This document shows, piece by piece, positions 17,063 through 30,307 of a stretch of DNA of 64,000 bases. The notes under the pieces are model-generated. The model was not told the DNA's origin and searched no databases. It saw nothing but the letters and a program-made list of their open reading frames with translations. This stretch comes from Verrucomicrobiota bacterium (GTDB taxonomy: Bacteria; Verrucomicrobiota; Verrucomicrobiia; Limisphaerales; JAHDYP01), in the NCBI GenBank assembly GCA_023383055.1, contig JAHDYP010000007.1:1-64000 (forward strand), in the 5' to 3' direction. A program made the translations under genes and the position numbers. Numbering within the stretch: position 1 is the first letter of the stretch; each line of letters starts with the position of its first letter.

Positions 17063-19852
17063 TCAGTTTGATTTCAGGCGGTAAAGCGCCGCGCCTTTAT
17101 CCGCGATAATGGAGAACGGCGACGGCCCGGTCTGGAGATCCGTCCAAGGACCGGCCGCGTTCGAGGCCTCTTGTAGTATCGCCGTCCCAGACCAGTGGAT
17201 GGTCACCTTGCCGTCTTCAAGCTCTAGGCGTTCAAACTGAGGTGGAGCAGGGGGCTCTACCTTAAGCCGCGCTGGGTTGCTGGTGATCTGGCTGGCGGGG
17301 TTGGAGATTTGGACGGTGTAAAGACCGGCCTGGGCGGCGGTGACTGCGGTCAAAGTGAGAGTGGCGTTGGTTTGATCGGTCAGGGGTTGTGCGCCGAACC
17401 ACCACTGGTAGGTGAGGGGCTCGGAGCCGGTCGCCAGGACGGTGAACTCGGCGGTGCCGCCCTCGGGAACCGCTTGATCCTCGGGCTGAGCCGAAATCGC
17501 CGGGGGCAGCCAGACGGTCAGTTGGGCGGGGTTGCTGGTGGTCTGGCTGGCGGGGTTGGAGATTTGGACAGTGTAGAGACCGGCCTGGGCGGCGGTGACT
17601 GAGGTCAATGTGAGAGTGGCGTTGGTCTGATCGGCCAGGGATTGCGCGCCGAACCACCACTGGTAGGCGAAGGGCTCGGAGCCGGTCGCCAAGACGGTGA
17701 ATTCGGCGGTGCTGCCTTCAGGTACAGCCTGATCTTCGGGCTGGGCGGAAATGGTCGGATGCACCCAGACGGTCAGTTGGGCGGGGTCACTGGTGATCTG
17801 ACTGGCGGGGTTGGAGATTTGGACGGTGTAAATGCCGGCCTGGGCGGCGGTGACTGAGGTCAATGTGAGAGTGGCGTTGGTTTGATCGGTCAGGGGTTGC
17901 TCGCCGAACCGCCACTGGTAAGTGAGGGGTTCGGAGCCGGTTGCCAGGACAGTGAATTCGGCGGTGTCGCCCTGAGGCACGGCTTGATCCTCGGGCTGAG
18001 CCGAAATCACCGGGGGCACCCATATTGGAGGTTCAGCGCTCACGTATACAGAGTGGGCTGGACCCCATTCCGCGAGGTAATCGACGAAAACCTGGGCTCG
18101 GACTTCAAAGGCGTAGTCTCCTTCAGACGCAGGGCTCCACGCGAAAGTGTTTCCGGTAAACGGTGCCGACAATTGGCTGTCATGCAGTTCCTCGGCCTCG
18201 GTAATGGTTATGTCATCCAAGTACCAGCCGAGCCCAATATCGCTGCCCGGGTAATAGCTTCCGCTGGTGCCGTCATAGACGAAGCGGATTTGAATCGATC
18301 GTCCAGCAAAAGCGGTCAGTGAGATTGAACGGAGTGTGAACGATGGTTCACCGGCCCCTCCGGAACCAGGCTGCGCATAGATGTCCTGCCAAACACCCGC
18401 ACCGCCAACGAGCACCTGCACCCGGGCTACTTGGCTTGTGCTGGCCCACCCAAGGCGGCTGTGGAACTCCACGCTCGTAGTTTGACTTGGAACGAAAACA
18501 GGAAGGTAAGACAGGTACTGGGGTGTCAGAATTGGGTGGGCGAGGTGAAATGCATGGCTTCCCGAGGCAACAGGCTGAGTTACGATCACATCGTAACCTG
18601 ATGAAATGCTGACATTGAATCGATCCGCCCCGTCCTCCGCACCCTCGACAAAAATGAAGGGTGAGCGGCGTGAGACTCGAAACTGGTGTGAGGTGCCCCA
18701 AGGGACGGGGTCGAAACCAAGGGTGCTCAAGTAACCGACGTTGAGTTGAGTTGGACCAGTAATCGTCGGCAGGACCGAATCGTCGCCCGGGACGCTGGGG
18801 TCGAAAACGACGACATGGTAGCTGAAGTTACTGGGCGTACTTCCAACAACGACGTTCTGAAGAGTAACTTCATACGTGGTATCGGCGTCAGGTTGTGGCC
18901 AGGAGTAAGGAAGGCTTGGGTTCAGATCGCTCTGATACCAGACGACAGTGTTCTCGCCAGATCCACTTGAAACGGGCTCTTTCGTGACGGAGAGGGTCTG
19001 GCCGTTACGAGTCACTGAAATCGTCGTGTCGGTGAAACTCGCATTCGGATATGAAAACGACCATCGCGGGCACATGACCTGGTAAGGGACGTAGCCCGCG
19101 GGCGGCCAAGCGACATAATAGGTGCGGGTGGCGGGACGGGGGCCGTAATAATTGCTGTCGTATGCCCACACGGCATTGGCGCTACGGCGCGATCCCTCAC
19201 GCGGAACGTCGCCGGCACCCATTGTCTGGGTCTGTGGGTACAGGATAAAGCGTCGGTGTCCAACAGCCGCATTGTTGTCTCCAAAATCCTCGATGTATGC
19301 GGTTACCGCGCTGGCGCCAGCCCGGCCAATGGCGAGGTTTGATTTACCAGCCGCCTCAGCGCCTTCCGCGGTGTAACAGGTCCAGGTCGTGGGTGGATCA
19401 TGACTGAGAGCATCGTTCACGCTCATCATGAGGGCGGCTTGCTGATCTTTGTTGTTGTTGACGGGACTGAAACCGATTACGGCTGGAACACCCGCCAAAG
19501 CACGAAAATAGTTGATCCGCCGAGCTACTGAGTCTTTGTGGGGCTGAGCTGTCGTGCCAGGAAGACAGGTCGCGGCATCGCCGGTCCAGTCCATGGCAAT
19601 TCCTTCCGAGGCCAGGTAAACGGCGTTGTGAAATAACCGAATCTCCTCACGAACGGAGGTGTCGACCGTAAATCCTCCCATTGCGTCGAAGGGCACTGGC
19701 ACTACTTGGAGCATTTCGGCTGCCTCGACCTGAGTGGGTGCCCTGGGCGCATCTCCCAAATGATAATCGTCGGTTTGGGCGGACAAGTAATGCCCCGCCA
19801 AGGAAAACCAGATCGCGAGGCCGAAACGAGCGGTGGTTTTTGCGTCAGCCAT
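17063..19852 (-). CDS. Secreted CAP-domain protein with three tandem Ig-like repeats
   Basis: Signal peptide; CAP-like INYFRALAGVPAVIGFSP...ALSHDPPTTWTCYTAEGAEAAGKSNLAIG...NAAVGHRRFILYPQTQTMGAGDV; three ISAQPEDQAVP..GTAEFTVLATGSEPLTYQW units. Confidence 0.9.
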   Translation of the reverse strand: MADAKTTARFGLAIWFSLAGHYLSAQTDDYHLGDAPRAPTQVEAAEMLQVVPVPFDAMGGFTVDTSVREEIRLFHNAVYLASEGIAMDWTGDAATCLPGTTAQPHKDSVARRINYFRALAGVPAVIGFSPVNNNKDQQAALMMSVNDALSHDPPTTWTCYTAEGAEAAGKSNLAIGRAGASAVTAYIEDFGDNNAAVGHRRFILYPQTQTMGAGDVPREGSRRSANAVWAYDSNYYGPRPATRTYYVAWPPAGYVPYQVMCPRWSFSYPNASFTDTTISVTRNGQTLSVTKEPVSSGSGENTVVWYQSDLNPSLPYSWPQPDADTTYEVTLQNVVVGSTPSNFSYHVVVFDPSVPGDDSVLPTITGPTQLNVGYLSTLGFDPVPWGTSHQFRVSRRSPFIFVEGAEDGADRFNVSISSGYDVIVTQPVASGSHAFHLAHPILTPQYLSYLPVFVPSQTTSVEFHSRLGWASTSQVARVQVLVGGAGVWQDIYAQPGSGGAGEPSFTLRSISLTAFAGRSIQIRFVYDGTSGSYYPGSDIGLGWYLDDITITEAEELHDSQLSAPFTGNTFAWSPASEGDYAFEVRAQVFVDYLAEWGPAHSVYVSAEPPIWVPPVISAQPEDQAVPQGDTAEFTVLATGSEPLTYQWRFGEQPLTDQTNATLTLTSVTAAQAGIYTVQISNPASQITSDPAQLTVWVHPTISAQPEDQAVPEGSTAEFTVLATGSEPFAYQWWFGAQSLADQTNATLTLTSVTAAQAGLYTVQISNPASQTTSNPAQLTVWLPPAISAQPEDQAVPEGGTAEFTVLATGSEPLTYQWWFGAQPLTDQTNATLTLTAVTAAQAGLYTVQISNPASQITSNPARLKVEPPAPPQFERLELEDGKVTIHWSGTAILQEASNAAGPWTDLQTGPSPFSIIADKGAALYRLKSN
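17252..18016 (-). repeat. Three tandem 255-bp repeats encoding 85-aa Ig-like domains
   Basis: Units at about 17252-17506, 17507-17761 and 17762-18016 encode almost identical 85-aa modules; positions counted from the translation. Confidence 0.9.
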
Positions 19853-20144
19853 GTGGCGGCGGGGTTGGATCAGTGAGCCGACGCAATCGCAGGCGAGAGA
19901 ACAGCGTTTTGGCGATGGAAATTCGGCATGGTGGAGGGTGGCTGGAGTATTGTCCTTGATCCCGATTGGCTACGAACCTTCACCCCTGACGATTACCTGC
20001 AACACACTCAGGATGCAACCCGGCCTTTACTTGAGCCGTTGATTGTATTTGGGGCGGCGCCAACATGCGCTCCGCTCTGAGGAAACCGAAGGTGTAATGT
20101 TCGAGAGTGCTGCACTGAGCGCCAGCTTTATTTGCGCCGGGCCC

Positions 20145-22904
<2,760 letters not shown>

Positions 22905-23045
22905 GATTGGCATGGGCTCCATCGCTGTGGAACCGGACGGCCACGATGGAGAGTTGCCCGAACCGTGTCAAGGGGGCGACGCCGGGCGGGGATTTCCGTG
23001 GGCCGGAGAGGCTGCGCCGTCAGCCATGACTGTGGGTTTGAGGGG

Positions 23046-23531
23046 CTACTTGAGTTTGGCGATCGTTGCTTTGACCGCGTGGAAATTGGGGAGCTCTTTT
23101 GGCGAGGGAGTTTGTTCGCTGTATTGGATGACCCCTTGTTTATCGATGACAAAGGCCGCACGGGCGGAGGTGGCACCCAAACCGATCAGATCGGGCAGGA
23201 GGACACCATACGCATCGGCCACCTTCTTGTTGAGGTCGCTGCAGAGGGTGACCTGGATTTTCTCTTTTTGGGCCCAGGCTTCCTGGGCGAAGGGGCTGTC
23301 CACGCTTACGGCGATGACGTCGACATGCTCGCTGGCATAGGCGTTGAGTCCGGCGGTGATGTCGCACATTTCCTGGGTGCAGACGCCGGTGAAGGCGAGG
23401 GGGAAGAAGAGCAGGAGGGTATTCTTCTTTCCGAAGTTCTTGCTTAGTTGCACGTCCACCAACCCGGAGGATTGCTTGGATTTAAGGGTGAAATCGGGGG
23501 CTTTGGTACCAACTTCGAGTGGCATAGGCAT
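23046..23531 (-). CDS. Peroxiredoxin, AhpC/TSA family
   Basis: TLLLFFPLAFTGVCTQEMCDITAGL (peroxidatic Cys context), VSVDSPFAQEAWAQKEKI. Confidence 0.95.
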   Translation of the reverse strand: MPMPLEVGTKAPDFTLKSKQSSGLVDVQLSKNFGKKNTLLLFFPLAFTGVCTQEMCDITAGLNAYASEHVDVIAVSVDSPFAQEAWAQKEKIQVTLCSDLNKKVADAYGVLLPDLIGLGATSARAAFVIDKQGVIQYSEQTPSPKELPNFHAVKATIAKLK

Positions 23532-23690
23532 GTCGGGTTGAGGTTTTGCTCAGTTATTGAGTGCCTTATATAGGGTGCGGTGATGTCGGTGTCAAATGCC
23601 GTGAACAAGGGCTTTGGCGCGGCTGACGGTGGATTTGGACGGCCGACTTGCCGAAGCCGCGGCCGGGCGGTATGGCCGCGCGGGGGGCGA

Positions 23691-24281
23691 TCAACGCTGG
23701 GGCTTGGGGTTTGACGCTGAGCTGGCGGGGGTGGCCGAAAGCTGGCGCACACCATCAATGACATAAATCACGCCGGAGATGGCGGTGAAACAGGTGGCGC
23801 CGAGGGTCCAGAAATCGAGCCAGGCGGCGTTCAACTTCAGCAGTGCCCAGAGAACACAGGTCATTTGGAGCACCGTCGCGACCTTGCCGGTGAGATGCGG
23901 GCGCACCACGACCTTGCCACCGACATAGTGAATCACCACCAGACCGAGCAGAAGGAGGACATCGCGGCTGATGACCGTTGCGGTGAGCGACAAAGGCAGA
24001 TGGGGTAGATACTCTTCATGATGCAGGCTCAGCAGGACGATGCCGGAGACCAGCAGCAGCTTGTCGGCGAGGGGATCGAGGATCGCGCCCAGTTCACTTC
24101 GCTGGTTGAACCGTCGTGCGATGAAACCGTCGATGCCATCGCTGACGGCCGCGAGGGCGAAGGCGGAGAGGGCGAGAATTCGATGCCAATCACCGGCGCC
24201 ACTGACGTAGTAGAGCACCTGCACGATGAAGAACGGCACGAGCAAGATCCGGAAGATGGTGATCTTATTGGCGGTGGTCAT
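23691..24281 (-). CDS. pgsA: CDP-alcohol phosphatidyltransferase, probably CDP-diacylglycerol--glycerol-3-phosphate 3-phosphatidyltransferase
   Basis: MTTANKITIFRILLVPFFI... SDGIDGFIARRFNQRSELGAILDPLADKLLL matches DGx2ARx8Gx3Dx3D. Confidence 0.92.
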   Translation of the reverse strand: MTTANKITIFRILLVPFFIVQVLYYVSGAGDWHRILALSAFALAAVSDGIDGFIARRFNQRSELGAILDPLADKLLLVSGIVLLSLHHEEYLPHLPLSLTATVISRDVLLLLGLVVIHYVGGKVVVRPHLTGKVATVLQMTCVLWALLKLNAAWLDFWTLGATCFTAISGVIYVIDGVRQLSATPASSASNPKPQR

Positions 24282-24500
24282 CGGCTGAACTCGATTCTTG
24301 TCAGTGTGTCGGTCTCGTCAATCCTACAATCCCGGGCGCGATGTCGTTATTCGGAGTCAGCAGTTGGCGGCTGGCTGCCTGGGCGTTTCTGGCAGGGGCG
24401 GCACGGTAAACGCTTCAGGGGCAGTATCGATCGGGTTGATTCCGCTGGAACCGGTGATGGTTTGGGCGGGGTGGCACACAAAAACGCACCTAAGTCTTTC

Positions 24501-25421
24501 ATGGCCAATATTCTCGAGAGTCGTCGAAAAGTGCTCTTCGTGGACGATGACCTGGATTTTCTGGAGGTCATTCGAGCTGCAGCGACAGCCACCCAGCACC
24601 ATTGGGATATCCTTATAGCGGACACCACCGTCAAGGCAGTGGCCATGCTGATCGAGCACTCCATCAACCTTGCGGTTATTGATGTAAATCTGCCGGTATT
24701 GGACGGCAGCCAATTCCTGACCCTGCTGAACCACCAGTACCCGTCGACGATCAAGGTCATGCTGACCGGCGTAACCAGTGAATCGATGCGGACGGAGTGT
24801 CTGGGCAACGGTGCCGAATTGTACCTGGAGAAACCTCGCAACCAGGCTGAGCAGGAGATCCTGTTCACCATGCTGAACGAAGTGATGGCGCAGCGGCCGG
24901 ATGAGGGTTTCCGGGGTGTCATGCAGCAAGTGGGTCTTGTGGATGTGATTCAAATGGCCTGTCTGGGCGGCAGTTCGGCAGTCCTCGAGGTGAAATCCGC
25001 TCGCAAACGAGGCGAAATTTTTATTCGCAATGGAGCCATCATCCACGCGACGGCTGGGAACAACTCGGGCCAGGAGGCGTTGAATCGGTTGCTGAGGCTC
25101 AAGCGGGGCGAGTTTCGGACAAAGGCGTTCGTTGAACCGCCGCAGGAGAGTCTTTCGGCGCATTGGGAGTTCTTGCTCATGTCAGGCGCGCAGTTTCGTG
25201 ATGAGAACATGCATCTCGGTGAGCAAGACACCATGTTTTTGACGTATCTCGGTGATACATCGAGAACGCCGGCTGAGACCGAAGCCAAAATCACGGAGGG
25301 TGCGGAACTGTCCGAAGCGACAGAATACGCGGAGACAGATGCGTCACCCGGGTCCTTGGCGCCTGGGGGGAGCACCGCGGGTGAGGGGACTGAAAAAGTG
25401 GGCCCGACCGACAAGGGTTGA
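24501..25421 (+). CDS. Response regulator with C-terminal DUF4388/PATAN domain
   Basis: KVLFVDDDLDFLEVI...LAVIDVNLPVLDGSQFL...VMLTGV receiver; GVMQQVGLVDVIQMACLGGSSAVLEVKSARKRGEIFIRNGAIIHATAG PATAN-like; ATG at 24501. Confidence 0.9.
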   Translation: MANILESRRKVLFVDDDLDFLEVIRAAATATQHHWDILIADTTVKAVAMLIEHSINLAVIDVNLPVLDGSQFLTLLNHQYPSTIKVMLTGVTSESMRTECLGNGAELYLEKPRNQAEQEILFTMLNEVMAQRPDEGFRGVMQQVGLVDVIQMACLGGSSAVLEVKSARKRGEIFIRNGAIIHATAGNNSGQEALNRLLRLKRGEFRTKAFVEPPQESLSAHWEFLLMSGAQFRDENMHLGEQDTMFLTYLGDTSRTPAETEAKITEGAELSEATEYAETDASPGSLAPGGSTAGEGTEKVGPTDKG

Positions 25422-25448
25422 AACGCGGATAGAACCGGATTTCTGTCA

Positions 25449-26162
25449 TTGCGTGCGAGCGGCATGTCTAAACCGAGCAAATTCTCTGGGCCACCACTGC
25501 TTGAGCAACTGGGTGCGCTCTGCTCCTTGTTGGCACACGATTTGGCCAACCAACTGTGTGTCATCAGCGGCAGCGCCAGTTTCGCCCAACTGGTTTCCGG
25601 TGATCCGAAGCGACTCGCTGCCGCACTGGAGACAATTGTTCGTGCCAGCGAAGTTGCCGGCCATGCTGTCAGCAGCTTCGGGGAGTACCGGCGCACATTG
25701 CCGGCGGCCTTTGTTCCCGGTCCAGCAGAGGAGGTGGTTGACGTGCTGGCGCGGTATGCGAATGAGGTGGGGTGGAAGTGTCTGCGGCCGTCTCGGATTG
25801 AGGGTTCGGTGTTACTGCCTCCGCAGTGGGCAGTATTTGCGGCGAGTAGTATCAAGGTTGAGCTTCATTCGCAGCCCATCGTGTTGAAGATGAGAATCAG
25901 GGAGCGAGTGGCGTCTGGATCCAGAGGGTTTGCCCAAGACGATCATCCGGTTGGGAAGTTGGGGAACCAACCTGGGTTGCAAGTGCTGTTTTGCTACCGT
26001 TCCAGCGATCCGTTATCGATAAAGGATGTCAGATCGCGCTACGAAAACCTCGGGTTGTTGGCTGTATTCGAATTGAACCGGATGTTGGGTGGGACGCTCG
26101 ACACCCGGACTTCTGGTCGCGGGAATCAGGAAATTGACCTCAGTTTGCCGTTGCAGGCGTGA
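25449..26162 (+). CDS. Histidine-kinase-like/ChpT-like phosphotransfer protein with degenerate ATPase region
   Basis: LLEQLGALCSLLAHDLANQLCVISGSASFAQL H-box-like; C-terminal ENLGLLAVFELNRMLGGTLDTRTSGRGNQEIDLSLPL resembles the end of a GHKL fold without clear N/G boxes. Confidence 0.65.
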   Translation: MRASGMSKPSKFSGPPLLEQLGALCSLLAHDLANQLCVISGSASFAQLVSGDPKRLAAALETIVRASEVAGHAVSSFGEYRRTLPAAFVPGPAEEVVDVLARYANEVGWKCLRPSRIEGSVLLPPQWAVFAASSIKVELHSQPIVLKMRIRERVASGSRGFAQDDHPVGKLGNQPGLQVLFCYRSSDPLSIKDVRSRYENLGLLAVFELNRMLGGTLDTRTSGRGNQEIDLSLPLQA

Positions 26163-26335
26163 GACTAACCCGGCTTTTCGTCGGAAGTTGGGCTAATAGG
26201 AGAGCAGGCACGGGCATTGCTGTCAGGCGGTGGATATTCGCGGTTGGCTGTGGGCAATACCAGTGAATACATTTTGAATTGATTATACCGCCCGCGCCTG
26301 ATTCACGCCGCGCTCGATAGGATTGAGAGGCAAAC

Positions 26336-26710
26336 ATGAACGTCAGATTGAATAGGGTAGCTGGGTGGACGTTGATCGAAATCATGATCGCGGTCTCCTT
26401 GATTGGAACCCTGGCAAGCATCTCGGTTCCCGGCTTCATCAAAGCCCGTGACGCGGCGAGTCTGAACGCCATCCGAAGCAACGTCGGCAAGATAGACACC
26501 GTTAAGCAACAATGGGCGTTGGAGCAGCGGGTGGCTGCGACGGTGGTGCCTACGGAGTCGGATTTGCAGAGTTACTTCAAAGGAGGCGTGATGCCTGCCA
26601 ATGTGATCGGCGAGGTTTACAGCATTAACGGGCTTGATCAGCCTGCCAGCGCATCTGTTTCGTTCCCCTTTGCGGGTTTGGCGGCCGGGACCGCGATCTA
26701 CGCTCAGTAG
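26336..26710 (+). CDS. Type IV pilin/type II pseudopilin-like protein
   Basis: Prepilin N-terminus RVAGWTLIEIMIAVSLIGTLASISVPGFIKARDAASLNAI; 124 aa. Confidence 0.9.
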   Translation: MNVRLNRVAGWTLIEIMIAVSLIGTLASISVPGFIKARDAASLNAIRSNVGKIDTVKQQWALEQRVAATVVPTESDLQSYFKGGVMPANVIGEVYSINGLDQPASASVSFPFAGLAAGTAIYAQ

Positions 26711-26734
26711 CCATTGAGCGATGGTTTGGCGAGG

Positions 26735-28636
26735 TCAGATGGATATCTCTTCTGCCTGGTCGTGGACGTGGAGAAAGTCGAGAATCCGAGCGACCGACTC
26801 CGCCACAGTGAGTTTATCCGTGCGCAGTTCCAAATCGGGTGACAGAGGTGGTTCGTAAGGAGCGGAGACGCCGGTGAAATCCTTGATTTCTCCGGCGCGG
26901 GCTTTCGCGTAGAGTCCCTTCGGGTCGCGCTGTTCACAGATCTCGATTGGGGCATGGACGTGGACTTCGACGAACTGGGAGGGGAGCATCATCTTGCGCA
27001 CGAGGTCGCGATCGGACCGGTAGGGGGAAATGAATGCGGTGATGCAGATCACGCCAGCCTCGGCGAACAGCCGGGCCACTTCGCCGATGCGACGGATGTT
27101 TTCGCGGCGATCCTCGGGGGAGAAACCCAGATCGGAGCAGAGTCCGTGACGGACGTTGTCGCCATCGAGGACGTAAGTCTGCCTGCCGAGATTGAACAAT
27201 TCTCGTTCGAGTTCCATCGAGAGCGTGGATTTGCCGGAGCCGGAGAGGCCGGTGAGCCAGACGACGCAGCCGGAGTGGCCGTTTCGGCGGCGGCGTTGTT
27301 CGGGGGTGACCCTGCCGTGGCTCCAGTAGATGTTTTCGCTTTTGTGTCCTGAGTCGGCGCTGCGGCGGGGATAATTATCGTCGAGGATGATGCCGCCGCC
27401 CGAGACGTCGTATTGATCGACGATCACAAAGCGTCCCGTGGGTATGATTTCGGCATGGGCATCGAAGGCGAGCGGGCGCTTGGTGCGAAGGTAGAGTTCA
27501 GCCACTTCATGGCGGCCGACGAAGATTTCCTTTTCGCCGCGGGACACGGTCTCGAGGGTTGAGGCGTCGATGACCCGTTCGATCGAATCGATCTGACATT
27601 CGGCCTCCTGGGAACCGAGCTTCAACTTGTAGGGCTTGCCTTTGCGGAACGAATTGCGACCGAGCCAGAAGATCCGGGCTTTGAATCGGGTCAGTTCGTA
27701 CGGAGGGGCGCTTTCCAGGGCAGCGACCGCGCCGCGCTCGACGAAGATCTGTTCCGAGAGGGTGATGCCGATGGACTCTCCGGCGACGGCGTGATCGCGC
27801 GGCGGCGCATTCCATCTTTCGACGGACCGCACGGTGCTGATCTTGTTGTACGGGCAAAACATGAGCCGGTCGCCGACCTTGAGCGTGCCGGCTTCGACGC
27901 GTCCGGCGAGGATGCGCCGTTCATCGAATCGGTAGACATCCTGGATCGGAAAGCGGAGGGGTTGGTTGAGCGGCGGGGCTTCGGCGGTGAAGTCATCGAG
28001 GGTTTGGACCACGGTTGGGCCATCCCACCATGGCATCTTGGGGCTAGGTGCGGCGATGTTGTCGCCATCGCGGGCCACGATGGGAATGAAGGTTTTTGGG
28101 GTCAGGCCGATGGTGGCCAACCAGGAGCGGTACTCGCGTTCAATCGACTGGAAACGGGCGCGCGAGTACTGCTCGAGATCCATCTTGTTGACCAGCACGG
28201 CCAGTTGGCGGACCCCCAGAAGATGAAGCAGGTAACCGTGGCGTCGGGAGTTTTCCTGCACGCCTTCGTGAGCATCGATCACCAGCAAGGCGGCCTCGGC
28301 GTTGGCGGCGCCGGTGACCATGTTCTTGAGAAACTCCTTGTGTCCCGGGGCATCGATGATGACGTACTGTCGTTTGGCGGTTCGGAACCAGATTTGAGCA
28401 GTGTCGATGGTGATGTTCTGATCGCGCTCGGACTGGAGCGCGTCCATCAGGTTGGCCCACTCGAACGGAACGCCACGGCGTTCGGCGACCTGACGAAGCT
28501 GCTCCAGCTTTCCTTCCGGCAGAGTGCCGGTGTCGTGGAAGAGGCGGCCCACGAAGGTGGATTTCCCGTGGTCGACATGACCAACGATGACGATTTTGAG
28601 TTGCTGGGAGTCCCAGACGGTCGGGGTGGAGTTCAT
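26735..28636 (-). CDS. cysNC: Bifunctional sulfate adenylyltransferase subunit 1/adenylylsulfate kinase (CysNC)
   Basis: [14 protein letters not shown] GTPase; C-terminal APS kinase [15 protein letters not shown]...[28 protein letters not shown]. Confidence 0.96.
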   Translation of the reverse strand: MNSTPTVWDSQQLKIVIVGHVDHGKSTFVGRLFHDTGTLPEGKLEQLRQVAERRGVPFEWANLMDALQSERDQNITIDTAQIWFRTAKRQYVIIDAPGHKEFLKNMVTGAANAEAALLVIDAHEGVQENSRRHGYLLHLLGVRQLAVLVNKMDLEQYSRARFQSIEREYRSWLATIGLTPKTFIPIVARDGDNIAAPSPKMPWWDGPTVVQTLDDFTAEAPPLNQPLRFPIQDVYRFDERRILAGRVEAGTLKVGDRLMFCPYNKISTVRSVERWNAPPRDHAVAGESIGITLSEQIFVERGAVAALESAPPYELTRFKARIFWLGRNSFRKGKPYKLKLGSQEAECQIDSIERVIDASTLETVSRGEKEIFVGRHEVAELYLRTKRPLAFDAHAEIIPTGRFVIVDQYDVSGGGIILDDNYPRRSADSGHKSENIYWSHGRVTPEQRRRRNGHSGCVVWLTGLSGSGKSTLSMELERELFNLGRQTYVLDGDNVRHGLCSDLGFSPEDRRENIRRIGEVARLFAEAGVICITAFISPYRSDRDLVRKMMLPSQFVEVHVHAPIEICEQRDPKGLYAKARAGEIKDFTGVSAPYEPPLSPDLELRTDKLTVAESVARILDFLHVHDQAEEISI

Positions 28637-28657
28637 GATGGGGGGGAATCAGGAGGC

Positions 28658-29482
28658 TTACATGTATCCGTCGCGACGGAGTTTTTCGAAGGCGTCCTCG
28701 CTTTCCTTGTCCTGGGCGCGGCCGGCCCGTTCGGGCACGTTTGTGGCGCGGAGTTCCTCGACGATTTCGGCAACGGTTCGGGCGTTGGACTTGATGGGGA
28801 ACGTGCAGGGGTGACAGCCGATGGAGCGATAGCGTTCGCCGCGGTCGTTGGCAAAGTAAAGCGGGATGATCGGGATGTTTTCGCGCTGGATGTATTCCCA
28901 GATGTTCAACTCGGTCCAGTGGAGCAGGGGATGAATGCGGATATGCGCCCCTTTCTCGTAATCGGTTTTGAACTGATCCCAAAGTTCGGGAGGCTGATCC
29001 TCGACATTCCACTCCATGTTGCGGTCGCGGGGGCTGAAGTAGCGTTCCTTGGCGCGAGTCGGTTCCTCGTCCCGCCGGACGCCGACGATGACGCCGGTGA
29101 AACCGTGCTGATCGAGGACCTGTTTGAGGGCGTCCTTTTTGAGGGTGCCGCAGCATTCGACACGCGAGGCCTTGCCACTTGGGAAGGTTTGGCCAGCCTG
29201 GAGGACTGCGTCGTTCCTGCCCACGATCAATTGGAGCTTCCAATCGCGAACCAGTTGGTCGCGGTACTCGATCATCGACGGGATCTTGTAGGTTGTGTCG
29301 ACGTGGACCAGTGGGAACGGGACATGACCGAAGAAGGCCTTGCGCGCCAGCCACAGGAGCACGGTCGAGTCCTTGCCGATGCTCCAGAGCATGGCGAGGT
29401 GCTCGAATTTATTGAAAGCCTCGCGGAAGATGTAGATGGATTGATTTTCCAGTCGGGTGATTTGGTCCATGCGATCAAACAC
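28658..29482 (-). CDS. cysD: Sulfate adenylyltransferase subunit 2
   Basis: [59 protein letters not shown]. Confidence 0.96.
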   Translation of the reverse strand: MFDRMDQITRLENQSIYIFREAFNKFEHLAMLWSIGKDSTVLLWLARKAFFGHVPFPLVHVDTTYKIPSMIEYRDQLVRDWKLQLIVGRNDAVLQAGQTFPSGKASRVECCGTLKKDALKQVLDQHGFTGVIVGVRRDEEPTRAKERYFSPRDRNMEWNVEDQPPELWDQFKTDYEKGAHIRIHPLLHWTELNIWEYIQRENIPIIPLYFANDRGERYRSIGCHPCTFPIKSNARTVAEIVEELRATNVPERAGRAQDKESEDAFEKLRRDGYM

Positions 29483-29550
29483 GGTTGTTGGGTCAGGTCC
29501 GGCGCGTCACGGCGGCGGGCAGGGTGGCCCATCCTCCGGCGCCTGGCCAG

Positions 29551-30282
29551 TCAGATTTGGAAGTCGATTTTTTTGGGGAGGAAAGTGTGGATGCCACACT
29601 CCACCTTGGCGAAGCCGGTCCAACGGCCGGCCCGTTCGCCTTCGCCATTGGCAGTTTGCCGGGTGCAGGGCCAACAACCGATAGAGCGGTAGCCGCGGTC
29701 GTGCAGCGGGTTGTAGGGGATTTCATGACGACGGATATGGTCCCATATCGCCTCGCGTGACCAGGCGGCCATGGGGTTGAGCTTCACGATGTCTCGACCG
29801 CTGGCCTCGTCAAAGGTGTAGAGTTCGATCGCGCCGACGTTGGCACGGGTTTGGGACTGATCGCGACGCAAGCCGGTGATCCAGCAGTCAACCTCGGCGA
29901 GTTTGTCGCGGAGGGGAAGGACTTTGCGGACGGTGCAACAGAGGTCGGGCGTGCGCCGCCACAATTCGGGACCGTGAACGTCCGCTTGTTCGGTGACGGT
30001 GAGATCCGGCTCGAGAGACTCGATCACGATGCCAAAGAACGCTTCGAGTCTCGCCTTCAACTCGAGAGTCTCGGGGAAGAGCAGGCCGGTATCGAGGGTG
30101 AACACCGGGAAGTTAAGGCCCTGCCGGCGGGCGCAGTGGATCATGACCAGGCCGGCTCCCTGGAAGCTGGTGCCAATGCTGGCCCGGGTCCCGAACCGGT
30201 CCCAGGCCCACGCCAGGATCTCCTCGGTGGATTGTCGGCTGAACAACTGGTCCAGCGCTTTCAGTTCGGCGGCGGCAATCAT
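29551..30282 (-). CDS. cysH: Phosphoadenylyl-/adenylyl-sulfate reductase, CysH family, CC...CxxC type
   Basis: PDLCCTVRKVLPL, SIGCWPCTRQ, GRWTGFAKVECGIHTF; ATG (RC) at 30282. Confidence 0.93.
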   Translation of the reverse strand: MIAAAELKALDQLFSRQSTEEILAWAWDRFGTRASIGTSFQGAGLVMIHCARRQGLNFPVFTLDTGLLFPETLELKARLEAFFGIVIESLEPDLTVTEQADVHGPELWRRTPDLCCTVRKVLPLRDKLAEVDCWITGLRRDQSQTRANVGAIELYTFDEASGRDIVKLNPMAAWSREAIWDHIRRHEIPYNPLHDRGYRSIGCWPCTRQTANGEGERAGRWTGFAKVECGIHTFLPKKIDFQI

Positions 30283-30307
30283 CTTGGGCGCACGGGTCTG
30301 CGTGTGG

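Noticed and set aside
26701-26720. CGCTCA-GTAGCCAT-TGAGCG hairpin between the pilin gene and cysNC
   Set aside because: Only a 6-bp stem without a U-tract; weak as a convergent terminator.
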